This document shows positions 42,887-52,077 of a stretch of DNA of 64,000 nt, in pieces (position 1 is the first letter of the stretch; every line of letters starts with the position of its first letter). The stretch spans positions 1 through 64,000 of the forward strand of contig CAYQJS010000031.1 of NCBI GenBank assembly GCA_964417895.1, in the 5' to 3' direction. The position numbers were made by a program, and so were the translations under genes. The DNA comes from CAYQJS01 sp964417895 (GTDB taxonomy: Bacteria; Chloroflexota; UBA6077; SHYK01). The notes under the pieces were generated by a model, which did not search any database, had not been told where the DNA came from, and saw only the letters and a list, made by a program, of their open reading frames with translations.

Positions 42887-43861
42887 TCAGCCGGCGGGTG
42901 CGCTCGCGATGCTAGGACGGATCGCGCCCCCAACGATCGGGGCGTGGCCGCCGCCGGCCATCACGGCTCGGAGTCCCTCCGGCATTGCTCGCTTGCCGGT
43001 CTGGCCCCAGATCAGCAGGACGGCCAGCGTGATCAGGTAGGGCAACATGTCGAGGATATAGGGTGAGATGGGCGTGCCCAATGTTTGAAGCTGGAACTGG
43101 AAGGCCACCGCGGCGCCGAACAGCCCCGCGCCGACGATGGCCTTCAGCGGGTCCCACATCGAGAAGATGACGAGGGCCACCGCGATGAAGCCACGCCCGG
43201 CTGTCATTCCCTCCACCCACGTGTGCGTGAACGCGAGGGACAATTGGGCGCCACCCAGACCCGCGAGGATCCCGCCCGCGACCACTGCCGCGTACTGGAT
43301 CTTCCTGGGATGGAGGCCAGCTGCGAAAGCGACGGTCGAGCGCTCTCCCACGGCGCGGACGGCGAGCCCCCAGCGGGTGTATTTCAACGTGGCCCACAGG
43401 GCCAGCGCGAGGAGCAGGGAAGCGTACGTGAGCGCGTCGTGGCGAAACAGGATCGTGCCCAGGTAGGGAAGATCGGCCAGAAATGGCACCGGCCATGGGC
43501 TCAGCCCGTCGATATTCTCCTTGATGTACGGGGCGCCAATCAGGCCGGTCAGCCCGAGCCCGAAGAACATGGTCGCCAGGCCGCTGGCGAGCTGATTCGC
43601 GCCCCGGGTGATGCAGAGGAAGGCGTGAATGAGGCTCAGGGCGCCGCCGGCCAGCCCGGCCGCCGCGATTCCCAGCAGCGGGTCCCTGGTGATGGCGGCG
43701 GTGACGAATCCGGCGCAGGCGCCCATCAGCATGCAGCCCTCGACGCCGAGGTTCACCACGCCCGCGCGCTCGGAGATGATCTCCCCCAGGGTGCCGTAGA
43801 GCACGGATGTCCCGGAGCGGACCGCGCCCGTCAGCACCGCGATGGCGACGATCTCAAACAC
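42887..43861 (-). CDS. ABC transporter permease of BMP/ribose-like system, second subunit
   Basis: 324 aa, GTG start. Branched-type permease (BPD_transp_2 family) with 8-9 hydrophobic segments; the early VVNLGVEGCMLMGACAGF motif is the family's signature cytoplasmic loop. Overlaps the other permease gene by 8 bp. Forms the membrane channel with that subunit and the double ATPase below, importing the ligand bound by the BMP-type protein. 196 bp separate it from the binding-protein gene. Confidence 0.93.
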   Translation of the reverse strand: MFEIVAIAVLTGAVRSGTSVLYGTLGEIISERAGVVNLGVEGCMLMGACAGFVTAAITRDPLLGIAAAGLAGGALSLIHAFLCITRGANQLASGLATMFFGLGLTGLIGAPYIKENIDGLSPWPVPFLADLPYLGTILFRHDALTYASLLLALALWATLKYTRWGLAVRAVGERSTVAFAAGLHPRKIQYAAVVAGGILAGLGGAQLSLAFTHTWVEGMTAGRGFIAVALVIFSMWDPLKAIVGAGLFGAAVAFQFQLQTLGTPISPYILDMLPYLITLAVLLIWGQTGKRAMPEGLRAVMAGGGHAPIVGGAIRPSIASAPAG

Positions 43862-44912
43862 GGGCCGGCCCTCGGACGGCCTGGAGCGTGCGAGTGCCCA
43901 AAACCCAGAATAGGATCAGGGCCATCAGGATGTTCACGGTCGAGCCGGGTACGTTGACGCTGATCTGGAGGACCTCGCCACCGACAGCGATGACCGCGAG
44001 GAGCGCGGCCATGGGCACGATTGCCAGGGGACGGCCTCCCGCCAGCCAACTGGCGAGGAATCCGATGTAGCCATAGCCAACGCCAATGCCGGGCTGGAGG
44101 CGACCGTGGATTGCCGAGACCTCGATCACGCCGGCCAGACCAGCGGCGCCGCCGCCAAGGAGCATCCCGACAAAGAGGTACCGGCCGAGCGAGATTCCGC
44201 TCCGGCGCGCGGCCTCCGGGTTGCCGCCGATCACTCGCATGCAGTGGCCCCAGCGCGTCCGCGTTAACAGAACAAAGAAGGCGCCAACCGCGATGAGGGC
44301 CAGCACGAAGCCGACGTTGGCCCGGGAGTCTCCGAACGTCGGGAGCCGCGCGGCGTCCACGAACGGGGGAGAGAAAGGCCAGTTGAAGCTGCCCGGGTCT
44401 TTCCACGGCCCATGTGTGTAGTGGTCGACGATCCGAATGGCAATGTAGTTCATCAGGAGCGTGGCGATGGTCTCGTTCAGCCCGGGTCCCGCCCGAAGCG
44501 CTCCGGCGATCCCGCCCCACGCCGCTCCGCCAACGGCCCCGGCCAGCAGAAGCAAGGGAAGCAGCACGAGGGCCGGCAGCCCTCCCATCGTGAGCGCGAC
44601 TGCCGTGGCCAGAAGCGCTCCCATCTGGAACTGCCCCTCCCCCCCAACGTTGATGAGTCCCAGCTGAGCAGGCACTGCCACCGCCACCGCGCAGAGGATG
44701 AAGGGCACGACCTTCACGAGGATCTCAGTCCAGCCGTAGCTGTCCCCCAAAGACCCCTGGAAGATGGCGACGTACGCCTGCACCGGGTTCTTGCCCAGGG
44801 CCAGGAGGATCAGCCCGAACGCCGCGAAGGCCGCCGCCAACGACATGATGAAGCGGAGCGATGGATCGTCGCGGAATCGGCTCGCCGGCAACGGCACGCT
44901 CATAAGACTCAC
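43854..44912 (-). CDS. ABC transporter permease of BMP/ribose-like system, first subunit
   Basis: 352 aa. GTG at 44912 overlaps the ATPase stop (GTGA); a start at the fourth codon (ATG) is also possible. BPD_transp_2 family with LGLINVGGEGQFQMGALLAT in the conserved loop and roughly nine membrane segments. Together with the following permease gives the heterodimeric pore typical of nucleoside-type BMP importers. Confidence 0.93.
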   Translation of the reverse strand: MSLMSVPLPASRFRDDPSLRFIMSLAAAFAAFGLILLALGKNPVQAYVAIFQGSLGDSYGWTEILVKVVPFILCAVAVAVPAQLGLINVGGEGQFQMGALLATAVALTMGGLPALVLLPLLLLAGAVGGAAWGGIAGALRAGPGLNETIATLLMNYIAIRIVDHYTHGPWKDPGSFNWPFSPPFVDAARLPTFGDSRANVGFVLALIAVGAFFVLLTRTRWGHCMRVIGGNPEAARRSGISLGRYLFVGMLLGGGAAGLAGVIEVSAIHGRLQPGIGVGYGYIGFLASWLAGGRPLAIVPMAALLAVIAVGGEVLQISVNVPGSTVNILMALILFWVLGTRTLQAVRGPARV

Positions 44913-46468
44913 GCCGAGGCTCGGGTCACGCCGTTGCCGCCGCCCGTCATCAGCAGCCCAACGTGAGTGAGGTCTGCGTCTTTTGCGGCGATCACGCCGA
45001 CGATCGACCCGTGGTACATGACGGCCAGGCGGTCGCTTAGCTGGGTCAGCTCTTCCAGGTCCTCAGAGATCAGGAGAACGGCAGCCCCGGAGTCCCGACA
45101 GGCAAGGAGCACCTGGTGCACGGCATGGGTCGCGGCGACGTCAAGCCCGTGGGTGGGGTAATAGGCGATCAGAAGGCGCGGCTGACGCGACAGCTCGCGA
45201 GCAAAGACGAGCCGCTGCACGTTGCCGCCGGAGAGGGTCTCCACCGGTACGTCCAGCCTGGGCATGCTCAAGTTGAATTCGGCGCCGAGCCCGCTGACAC
45301 GGCGCTGCACCCCCGCCCAGTTCACCGGGAGCCACCCGGGCCGACCGCCATCGACTCCGTCGCCGAGCGCCATGTTCTCCAGTACGCTCATGCCACCGAC
45401 GATACCCGTCTCCACTGGGTCCTCGGGGACGCATGCGACGCCCGCGCGCAGGAATCGAGCAGTCGGCCAGTGCGTGACATCCTGGCCATCCAGGACGACC
45501 GATCCGGCCCGCACCTTCCGGAGCCCCAGCAGGACATCGCCCAGCTCCTTCTGGCCGCTGCCCGAGACGCCCGCGACCCCGACGATCTCGCCTGGAGCGA
45601 CGGCGAGCGAAACCCCCTTGAGCGCCGTCCCGCCTCTGTCGTCCTGGGCAACCACGTTCCGCAGCTCGATCAATGGCTTCTCGTGGGGCAGGGTGTGCCC
45701 GCCAACCTCCTCGCTCAGCTCGGCATCCTCGTCTCCGAGAATCATGCGCACGAGCGTTCGCTCGGTGGCCTCAGAGCGGTCGATCGTGCCCGCCACCCGA
45801 CCGCGACGAAGCACCGTGATACGGTCCGCGCACGCCAGCACCTCGCGCATCTTATGGGTGATGAAGACGACCGCGTACCCGTCGTCTTTCAGCCTCGCGA
45901 ACACCTGGTACAGCCCCTCGACCTCGTGCGGCGCGAGCACGCTGGTCGGCTCATCGAAGATCAGCACCCGCGCGTCGGCGAGCAGCAACTTGATGATCTC
46001 CACCTTCTGCTCGTCGCCGGGTGAAAGCTGCCACACCATGGCCCAGGGATCGACAGCGAAGCCATAACGAGCGGCGACCTCGGTGATTTGAGCGGCAATC
46101 TGGCGCTTGCGAACAACGAAGTGAGCGTGCCGCAGGGAGAGCGCAACGTTCTCGACCACGCTGAGGTTCGGGATCAGCATGAAGCTCTGGAAAACCATGC
46201 CGACGCCGAGGTCCTTCGCCTGATCAGGGGAATGGATCTCGACCTTCGTCCCATCGAGCTCGATGGTGCCGGAGTCGGGGCGGTGGAACCCATACAAGGT
46301 CTTGACCAGGGTGCTCTTGCCCGCCCCGTTCTCACCCAGGATGGCATGCACTTCGCCAGGCCAGAGGTCCAGGTCGATCCCGTCGTTGGCCACGATCCCA
46401 TTGGGGAATGTCTTGGAGATGCCGCGCAGGCTCAGAAAGACGCGGTTCTCTCCGCCGGCCGACCCCAC
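44909..46468 (-). CDS. ABC transporter ATPase with two nucleotide-binding domains (RbsA/YufO type)
   Basis: 519 aa. First domain: Walker A GENGAGKST, signature LSPGDEQ, Walker B VLIFDEPTSVL. Second domain: altered P-loop GVSGSGQKE, signature LSGGNVQ. The degenerate second site is usual for this family. Start GTG 46468 lies one base after the upstream hydrolase stop with GGAGGGGG before it; an in-frame ATG at 46513 would overlap that gene. Energises import by the two permeases encoded downstream. Confidence 0.93.
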   Translation of the reverse strand: MGSAGGENRVFLSLRGISKTFPNGIVANDGIDLDLWPGEVHAILGENGAGKSTLVKTLYGFHRPDSGTIELDGTKVEIHSPDQAKDLGVGMVFQSFMLIPNLSVVENVALSLRHAHFVVRKRQIAAQITEVAARYGFAVDPWAMVWQLSPGDEQKVEIIKLLLADARVLIFDEPTSVLAPHEVEGLYQVFARLKDDGYAVVFITHKMREVLACADRITVLRRGRVAGTIDRSEATERTLVRMILGDEDAELSEEVGGHTLPHEKPLIELRNVVAQDDRGGTALKGVSLAVAPGEIVGVAGVSGSGQKELGDVLLGLRKVRAGSVVLDGQDVTHWPTARFLRAGVACVPEDPVETGIVGGMSVLENMALGDGVDGGRPGWLPVNWAGVQRRVSGLGAEFNLSMPRLDVPVETLSGGNVQRLVFARELSRQPRLLIAYYPTHGLDVAATHAVHQVLLACRDSGAAVLLISEDLEELTQLSDRLAVMYHGSIVGVIAAKDADLTHVGLLMTGGGNGVTRASA

Positions 46469-46469
46469 G

Positions 46470-47186
46470 TCATCGTTCCCCCTCCGGGTACTCCCGAGCG
46501 TCGGCCAGCGCACCCACGAAGGCCCCCGAGCTCGATACCGTGCCGAACACGCCCCCCTGCATCTTCACCATCTTGATGGCGGCCTCGTAGTTTCCATAAT
46601 CCGTGGCGCCCGTGCAGTCCTCCAGCAGACAGCATTCGAAGCCACGGTCGTTGGCCTCACGCATCGTCGTGTGGACGCAGACGTCCGTGGTGATGCCGGC
46701 GAGCATGAGGTGCGTGATCCCGCGGGTCCGCAACACCAGCTCGAGGTCCGTCGCGTAGAACGACCCTTTCCCTGGTTTGTCGAACACAGGCTCGCCGGGC
46801 GCAGGCGCGAGCTCGGGCACGATCTCCCATCCGGGTTCGCCGCGGACGAGGATACGGCCGAGCGGACCCGGGTCTCCGATGCCCGCACCTATCCGCTTGC
46901 TGCGCCAGAGCTTGTTGGGAGGGCAGTCGGCGAGATCAGGACGGTGCCCTTCTCGGGTATGCATCACCGCCAGGCCGGCCGCGCGGGCGCCGTCCAGCAC
47001 GCGCCCGATGGGCGCGACGGCGCGGGCGGTGAGGGAAAGGTCGTAACCCATCCTGTCCACGTACCCGCCCACGCCGCAGAAGTCCGTCTGCATGTCGATG
47101 ACAAGAAGGGCCGTGTTTTCCAGATCGAACGCATAGTCGTAGGGATCAGCCCTGGCACACAGCGCGCCAGCCATCCGGTCGGCCAC
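46470..47186 (-). CDS. isochorismatase-family cysteine hydrolase, first gene of the BMP transporter operon
   Basis: 238 aa, GTG start with CAGGGAG before it. Triad Asp in [10 protein letters not shown], Lys in [13 protein letters not shown], Cys in [12 protein letters not shown]. One base separates it from the ATPase gene, so enzyme and importer are expressed together; the substrate is likely what the importer brings in. Family relatives act on ureidoacrylate, N-carbamoylsarcosine and biuret. Close relative at 40027. Confidence 0.92.
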   Translation of the reverse strand: MADRMAGALCARADPYDYAFDLENTALLVIDMQTDFCGVGGYVDRMGYDLSLTARAVAPIGRVLDGARAAGLAVMHTREGHRPDLADCPPNKLWRSKRIGAGIGDPGPLGRILVRGEPGWEIVPELAPAPGEPVFDKPGKGSFYATDLELVLRTRGITHLMLAGITTDVCVHTTMREANDRGFECCLLEDCTGATDYGNYEAAIKMVKMQGGVFGTVSSSGAFVGALADAREYPEGER

Positions 47187-47575
47187 GGGCAGGCTCCCTG
47201 AAGCTATGCGCTCGGCGCTATTGGAGGAGGTTGAAAACCATAAACCGTTTCAGATCCTGCCGCATCGTCGAATTGCACGAAATCCCACAGGGTCCCTAGT
47301 GTACTTCATCCCAGAGGAACGCTCCGGCGGAGCCGTGCTGGTGGGTTAGTTCGCATTAATGTCGGGCTCCGGTCACCCCCACCCCAACCCTCCCCCGTCG
47401 AGGGGGAGGGGGAAAGAGGTGGTCCCCACCCCCCTTGTGGGGGAGGAAAGAAATCCCCCCTCCCCTCCTTGCGGGGAAAAGGAAGAACCCCCCCTTGAGG
47501 GGAGGGTTGGGGTGGGGGGTCACGAACCTCTACGATTCTGTACTAGACTTGCGGACCGTCCGTCCTGGGGTTGAG
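47187..47575. other. 389 bp divergent region with repeat cluster
   Basis: Between the isochorismatase-type gene (minus) and the amidase gene (plus). Promoters for both should lie in 47187-47370, which is lower in GC than its surroundings; the rest is the palindrome cluster 47372-47521. I see no separate gene. Confidence 0.5.
47372..47521. repeat. cluster of C-rich/G-rich palindromes
   Basis: At least three units with arms CCCTCCCCC / GGGGGAGGG, CCCCCCTT / GGGGGAGG and CCCCCCTTGAGGGGAGGG. The cluster ends just before the amidase gene, so its G-rich arms could be read as false starts or ribosome sites. Confidence 0.8.
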
Positions 47576-49156
47576 GTGCAAACTTTCGAGCAGTTCCGCG
47601 GCGCGGCCGAGCGCCTCAGAGCATACCGCGTCGCGGACGCGGCGTTGCCGCCGGCGTTCAGGTTCGAGCCCGCCCCGCGCCGCCAGCAGGAACACCGTCC
47701 GCTGAAACCGGTGGCTACGGCCAGCGCGAGCGAGCGCCTGGCTGCGCGAGGCATCCCGACGCTGCTCAGCGCCGCCCAGGGCATCGCCCGAGGCGCTATA
47801 AGCGCGGTCGAGCTGATGCGCGATGCGTATGCAGCGGTCGCCTCCTGGAACGCCTCGGTGAATGCTTTCGAGTATCTGCTTCCCGAAGACGAGGCGCTGC
47901 GCCACGCGGCTGAGAAGGACAGGCTCCGGGCACAAGGGGCCGCGGTCAGCCCCTTGTGGGGCGTGCCGATTACCGTGAAGGATGTGATCCACGTCGCGGG
48001 GATGCCGACGACCGCCAGTTCCCGGACGCTGGATGGGTTTGTGCCGCCGGAAGACGCCGAAGCGGTGGCGCTTCTCCGCGCCGCGGGCGCCATCGTCATC
48101 GGCAAGACTACGTGCCATGAGTTCGCGCTGGGGGTGACCACGCCGCAGAGCCGCAACCCGTGGGACACGGGACGCGACCCCGGTGGCTCCAGCGGAGGAT
48201 CGGCCATAGCGGTGGCCACCGGCATGGGCCTGGCGTCCCTGGGGACCGACACGCGAGCGTCGATACGGGTGCCAGCGGCCCTGTGCGGCGTCGTGGGCTT
48301 CAAACCAACCTACGGCCTGGTTGCCACGCGCGGCGTGGTCACGCTGTCCTGGAGCATGGACCACGTGGCGCCGATCGCCAGAACGACCGAGGACGTGGCA
48401 GCGCTGTTTAACGTCCTGCTGGGTCAGTTCCCTCCCGCATGGCCACCCCCCTCCCTCACCCTCCCCCGCAAGGGGGGAGGGGACCAGCCTATTCCCCCTC
48501 CGACAGATTACCGCCAGTTCTGCAACGTCGACGTGGCCGGGTTGCGTGTCGGTATCCCCGTGGAGGGCCTGCGCGGAGTTGAGCCGGGCGTGCTGGCGGT
48601 TTGGGAGCAGGCCGTGGGGGCGCTGCGCAACGCGGGCGTGGCGCTTGTCGACGTGCCCGAGCCGACCGTCGGCGATTTCGAGATGGCGAACGCCGCGGGG
48701 CTGATCGTGAGTCGCTGCGAGGCGCTGGCCTACCACCACTCGCTGCTGCCCGGCGGCGACGATCGCTACACGCGGGACGTGGCCGAGCAGCTCACGGAGG
48801 CCGCGACGATCCCCGCGACCGACTACCTCCAGGCACAGCGGTTCCGCGCCGAGTTTCTCGAGCGTATGGCCCGGCTTCTGGCCTCGGTGGATGCCCTGGC
48901 CATGCCGACCTGCCGGGTGACCGCCCCGCGGTCGGAGGACGTCGAGCAGTACTTCCTCGTCCTTTCGGCGAACTGCATCCCCTGGAGCTTCATCGGCTTT
49001 CCGGCCATCTCAGTGCCGTGCGGGCTCACCCTGGAGCGGCTGCCGGTGGGGATTCAGCTTGTCGGCGCGCCGTTCGATGAAGGCACGCTGTTGAGTCTGG
49101 GCTCGGCGATCGAGGCCCGGCTCGACATGCCCATCCTGCCTGCGCCCACGCTCTGA
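47576..49156 (+). CDS. amidase signature family enzyme
   Basis: About 526 aa with the GTG start at 47576; start not certain (TTG at 47549 is an alternative; upstream frame is repeat sequence). Amidase signature: catalytic lysine in GVPITVKDVI, cis-serine loop GRDPGGSSGGSA and the nucleophile in TDTRASIRVPAA. Here the normally Gly-Gly before the nucleophile is Arg-Ala, unusual for the motif. Residues 290-303 (SLTLPRKGGG) translate a palindrome inserted in a surface loop. Hydrolyses a C-N amide bond; neighbours (two cysteine hydrolases, BMP importer) suit an amide catabolic locus. Confidence 0.88.
   Translation: MQTFEQFRGAAERLRAYRVADAALPPAFRFEPAPRRQQEHRPLKPVATASASERLAARGIPTLLSAAQGIARGAISAVELMRDAYAAVASWNASVNAFEYLLPEDEALRHAAEKDRLRAQGAAVSPLWGVPITVKDVIHVAGMPTTASSRTLDGFVPPEDAEAVALLRAAGAIVIGKTTCHEFALGVTTPQSRNPWDTGRDPGGSSGGSAIAVATGMGLASLGTDTRASIRVPAALCGVVGFKPTYGLVATRGVVTLSWSMDHVAPIARTTEDVAALFNVLLGQFPPAWPPPSLTLPRKGGGDQPIPPPTDYRQFCNVDVAGLRVGIPVEGLRGVEPGVLAVWEQAVGALRNAGVALVDVPEPTVGDFEMANAAGLIVSRCEALAYHHSLLPGGDDRYTRDVAEQLTEAATIPATDYLQAQRFRAEFLERMARLLASVDALAMPTCRVTAPRSEDVEQYFLVLSANCIPWSFIGFPAISVPCGLTLERLPVGIQLVGAPFDEGTLLSLGSAIEARLDMPILPAPTL
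48445..48483. repeat. C-rich/G-rich palindrome inside the amidase gene
   Basis: CCCCCCTCCCTCACCCTCCC - CGCAA - GGGGGGAGGGG, the same unit as intergenic copies, in frame between two secondary-structure regions of the amidase. Confidence 0.85.
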
Positions 49157-49173
49157 GAGACGGAGGCGGCGAC

Positions 49174-50115
49174 ATGGCGTTGCTGGTGAGACGCGACGAG
49201 GCCCAGCGTTTTCTCGACTGGGAGCGCGCAATGCAGGCGCTCGAGAGCGTCATGATCGAGGAGATCGAGGGCAATACCTTCCACATGCCTCCATTCGGCG
49301 GGTCGAAGTCGGAGCGGCCCACGTTCCGACTCGTGGGCGGGGGGCTCTATGGCCTGCGGCGCATGGGTATCCGCATCGGGGGCGCGGCTCAGCTGTTCGA
49401 TACCGAATCGGGGGAGCTGCTGGCCATCGTCGCCGGGGCGACGAACCTCCGCATCGGCGCTACGATGGGCCTGGCGGCGCGCTATCTGTCGCGGCCCGAT
49501 GCCCGTGCGGTTGGCCTGCTGGGGAGCGGACGGAACGCCCTCCCCATCCTCCAGTGCCTCTCCGTCGTCCGCCAGATCGAGCGAGTTGACGTCTACAGCC
49601 CGACGCCCGAGCATCGAACGGCGTTTGCCCGGCGCGCCGCCGCGGCGCTCGGCATCCCCGTCACGGCTCGCGATGGTCCCGAAGAGGCTATCGCGGGGGC
49701 GGACATCATCGTCGTGGGCACCAGCTCATACGGCGCCGTCCTGACCTACTCGGATCTGCACCCGGGGGTGCATGTGACCAGCATGGGTATGAGCACCGAG
49801 CTGGAAGAGTCGGTGTTTCTGGGCGTGGACCAGTTCGTGGCGCCGAGCCGCGAGCAAGAGGTCGACAGTGCGAGTCCCGCCGTGCACCCGTACGTCGAGG
49901 GGCCGCTGTTTCGCCTGGTCCAGGAGGGACGATACGACCCGGCCGCCATCGTCGAACTGGGCTCGATCCTGAAAGGTGATATCGCGCCCCGCAACGGGCC
50001 GTCGGACGTCAATCTGTTTCGCGACTCGCGCGGTGGGGTGGGCGACATCGCCCTGGCCAACTGGGCCTACGAGCGCGCGCTTGAGGGAGGGCTGGGGATC
50101 GAGATCGAGGTGTAG
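49174..50115 (+). CDS. ornithine cyclodeaminase / mu-crystallin family protein
   Basis: 313 aa. NAD(P)-binding GLLGSGRNALP segment at about residue 109 and the family pattern LRIGATMGLAARYLSRPDA just before it. Family members deaminate ornithine, reduce imino acids or act on other N-substituted amino acids, so the exact reaction is open. ATG follows GGAGGCGGCGAC; 17 bp after the amidase stop, hence the same operon. It could use the amine or imine released by the amidase, which is inference. Confidence 0.9.
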   Translation: MALLVRRDEAQRFLDWERAMQALESVMIEEIEGNTFHMPPFGGSKSERPTFRLVGGGLYGLRRMGIRIGGAAQLFDTESGELLAIVAGATNLRIGATMGLAARYLSRPDARAVGLLGSGRNALPILQCLSVVRQIERVDVYSPTPEHRTAFARRAAAALGIPVTARDGPEEAIAGADIIVVGTSSYGAVLTYSDLHPGVHVTSMGMSTELEESVFLGVDQFVAPSREQEVDSASPAVHPYVEGPLFRLVQEGRYDPAAIVELGSILKGDIAPRNGPSDVNLFRDSRGGVGDIALANWAYERALEGGLGIEIEV

Positions 50116-50218
50116 GCGTAGCTCCCGGAGCCTCAAGCGTGTCAGAATAACGAGCGGCTGCGCGCGCCGCGTTCTGCCGCCCATTCGCTGAGTGCTGCGA
50201 CCGTACCAGGGAGGTGGC

Positions 50219-51544
50219 TTGTCTCGATCGGTTACGCGCTACAAGGTGCTGATCGCCTCCCCATCGGATGTGGCGGGCCTCCGGGACTTGGCGTCCGAGG
50301 TTATGCATCAGTGGAACAGTGAGCATTCCGACCGGCTCGGAGTGGTGCTCCTTCCGATCAGGCATGAGCGGGACGTTGTCCCACAGTCAGGGTCACCGCC
50401 CCAGCAAGCTGTCAACGAGCAGATCGTTAACGACTGCGATCTCTGCATCGCCATCTTCCACTCTCGGATTGGAACACCCACCGGGGACGCGGAGTCTGGC
50501 ACCGTGGAAGAAATACAGCGCGTCAGGGACAGCGGAAAGCCGGTGGCAATCTACTTCTGCGAGGAGCGGTTGCCCAGCGATACCGATCCTGTCCAACTGC
50601 AGAAGCTCCGCAGCTACAGAGCCGATTGCGAGAAGCGTGGTTTCGTAGTCGCTTTCACCGAACCGGATCAGCTACGCGCGAGGCTCCACCACTATCTCAC
50701 GCACACTGTGCATCAGCTTGGAGGCCCGTCGGCTGACGATAAGGTGGAGCCACATTCTTGGCCCCTCCCGAAGGCGGCTCTCGAGCTTTTCTTCCGACCC
50801 GAGTTCCCCATGTGGTGGGAAGACCAGGGCTGGTACCGCGTCGGCGTGCGTAACCCGGGCCCTGTCTCCGCTGAGAACGTGGTGGTCTCTCTCGACCCCA
50901 TCGAGCCAAACCCGCTGCCCTTGGACGTGTTGCCGGCGCAGCTCGGCAAGAAGGATGGGGGGACCTTCGACTGTCGTATCAACCCCGGGGAAGAGACCTA
51001 CTTCGACGTGGTCAGAAGACGACCCGACACGCCGGACACCTTGCAGATATGGACGGTTCCGGCGATGGGACAGGAGTTTCATCTCGATCCAAACCACGAC
51101 TACCGGACGCAGATCAGGGTCACAGCAGCAAACGCTGAGCCTTACGGGCCCGTCCGGTTCGTCCTCCGGCAAAGGGAGGGTGAAGAGCTGTATTTCGCCC
51201 GCGAAGCCGACCTCGGCAATCCCGCGCGGTCCGCGGCCTCCGGGGAGCGCGCTGCAGACGGCTTCCCCACAGACTACCAACAGGCAAGGCGCTTCTTCCT
51301 GGACCACTCCCACGAGCTCCAGGCCCGTTTTCCGGACCAGCATGTGGCGATCATTGGGTCAGAAGTTGTGGACCACGATGCCGACTTCGGCTCGTTGGCA
51401 AAACGGGTGTACACGAAACACGGAGTTCGTCCGATCTTCATGCCCAAGACCAGTCTGACTTTGCGGCGGGTGCGGATGCCCAGCCCGCGAGTTCTGAGGT
51501 TGGTGCTGGACGGCCCTGGCGGAGAGCTTGACGTGCGCGTTTGA
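50219..51544 (+). CDS. DUF4062 domain protein with unknown C-terminal domain
   Basis: 441 aa. TTG at 50219 follows GGGAGGTGGC; alternative GTG at 50192. The first 160 residues match DUF4062 (KVLIASPSDVAGLRDLASEV; CDLCIAIFHSRIGTPTGD; then EEIQRVRDSGKPVAIYF), a Rossmann-like fold related to TIR-type domains that is often fused to STAND NTPases in conflict systems. Here there is no NTPase; the rest (about 180-441) begins with a beta-sandwich-like region (WYRVGVRNPGPVSAENVVVS) and ends in a charged segment. Possibly a small effector of a defence system; unproven. Confidence 0.8.
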   Translation: MSRSVTRYKVLIASPSDVAGLRDLASEVMHQWNSEHSDRLGVVLLPIRHERDVVPQSGSPPQQAVNEQIVNDCDLCIAIFHSRIGTPTGDAESGTVEEIQRVRDSGKPVAIYFCEERLPSDTDPVQLQKLRSYRADCEKRGFVVAFTEPDQLRARLHHYLTHTVHQLGGPSADDKVEPHSWPLPKAALELFFRPEFPMWWEDQGWYRVGVRNPGPVSAENVVVSLDPIEPNPLPLDVLPAQLGKKDGGTFDCRINPGEETYFDVVRRRPDTPDTLQIWTVPAMGQEFHLDPNHDYRTQIRVTAANAEPYGPVRFVLRQREGEELYFAREADLGNPARSAASGERAADGFPTDYQQARRFFLDHSHELQARFPDQHVAIIGSEVVDHDADFGSLAKRVYTKHGVRPIFMPKTSLTLRRVRMPSPRVLRLVLDGPGGELDVRV

Positions 51545-51640
51545 CTGTTGGCTCCGGCTATTCGCCCGTGCGTGTCCCCAACGGCGCGGGTTCCTGCCCG
51601 CTTCGCTCCTCCGCAGGAAGGTTTCGTCTGGCCCTCTAGC

Positions 51641-51921
51641 CTAGAGCCACTCGGCAAATCCCTTGGCGCAGCCGTTCCCGGCCTCTATCCGATAGCAGGG
51701 TACGTAGTCCACGAGCTTCACCTGGAGTCCGTCCGCCGCCATCGCACCCGCCACGATGATCCCAGTTCTTGATCTCCGAGGTGCCGGCGCGGAAGGGCAC
51801 GTCGGGCAGGTCGGTGAGCTTGTGCTCGTCTTTGTGCTCGAGCCCATCGATGATGCGCTGGTCCAGATCCTCTTCGATCACCGTGTGGCTCAGGGCCACC
51901 GGATGCGACGATCGCCACCCG
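51641..51921 (-). pseudogene. decayed 3' end of a LigB-type dioxygenase gene
   Basis: Matches the last ~93 codons of the intact gene 55310-56305: AIVASGG, then LSHTVIEEDLDQRIIDGLE and TDLPDVPFRAGTSEIKNW, then IIVAGAMAADGLQVKLVDY and AEWL-stop at 51641. Two single-base insertions break the frame: an extra C near 51768 and an extra G near 51896. The 5' part is absent. The DNA is about 90 percent like the intact copy by eye. Confidence 0.88.
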
Positions 51922-52077
51922 GGCAACTCGGGGCGCTGCTGCGCCGCGAAGGACTCTATCCCTCCCATCTGACGCATTGGCTGCGGCCAGCTAGTAAACG
52001 CGCGCGGCATCGCGGGCTCCAACAGCGGCGGCCAGTGAGACAGCCGCCTGGCCCGACGGCTTTTCTATATATGTGGG

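Noticed and set aside
47435..47575. N-terminal extension of the amidase from a TTG inside the repeat cluster
   Set aside because: The extension translates palindromes only and there is no reason to start there rather than at the GTG downstream.
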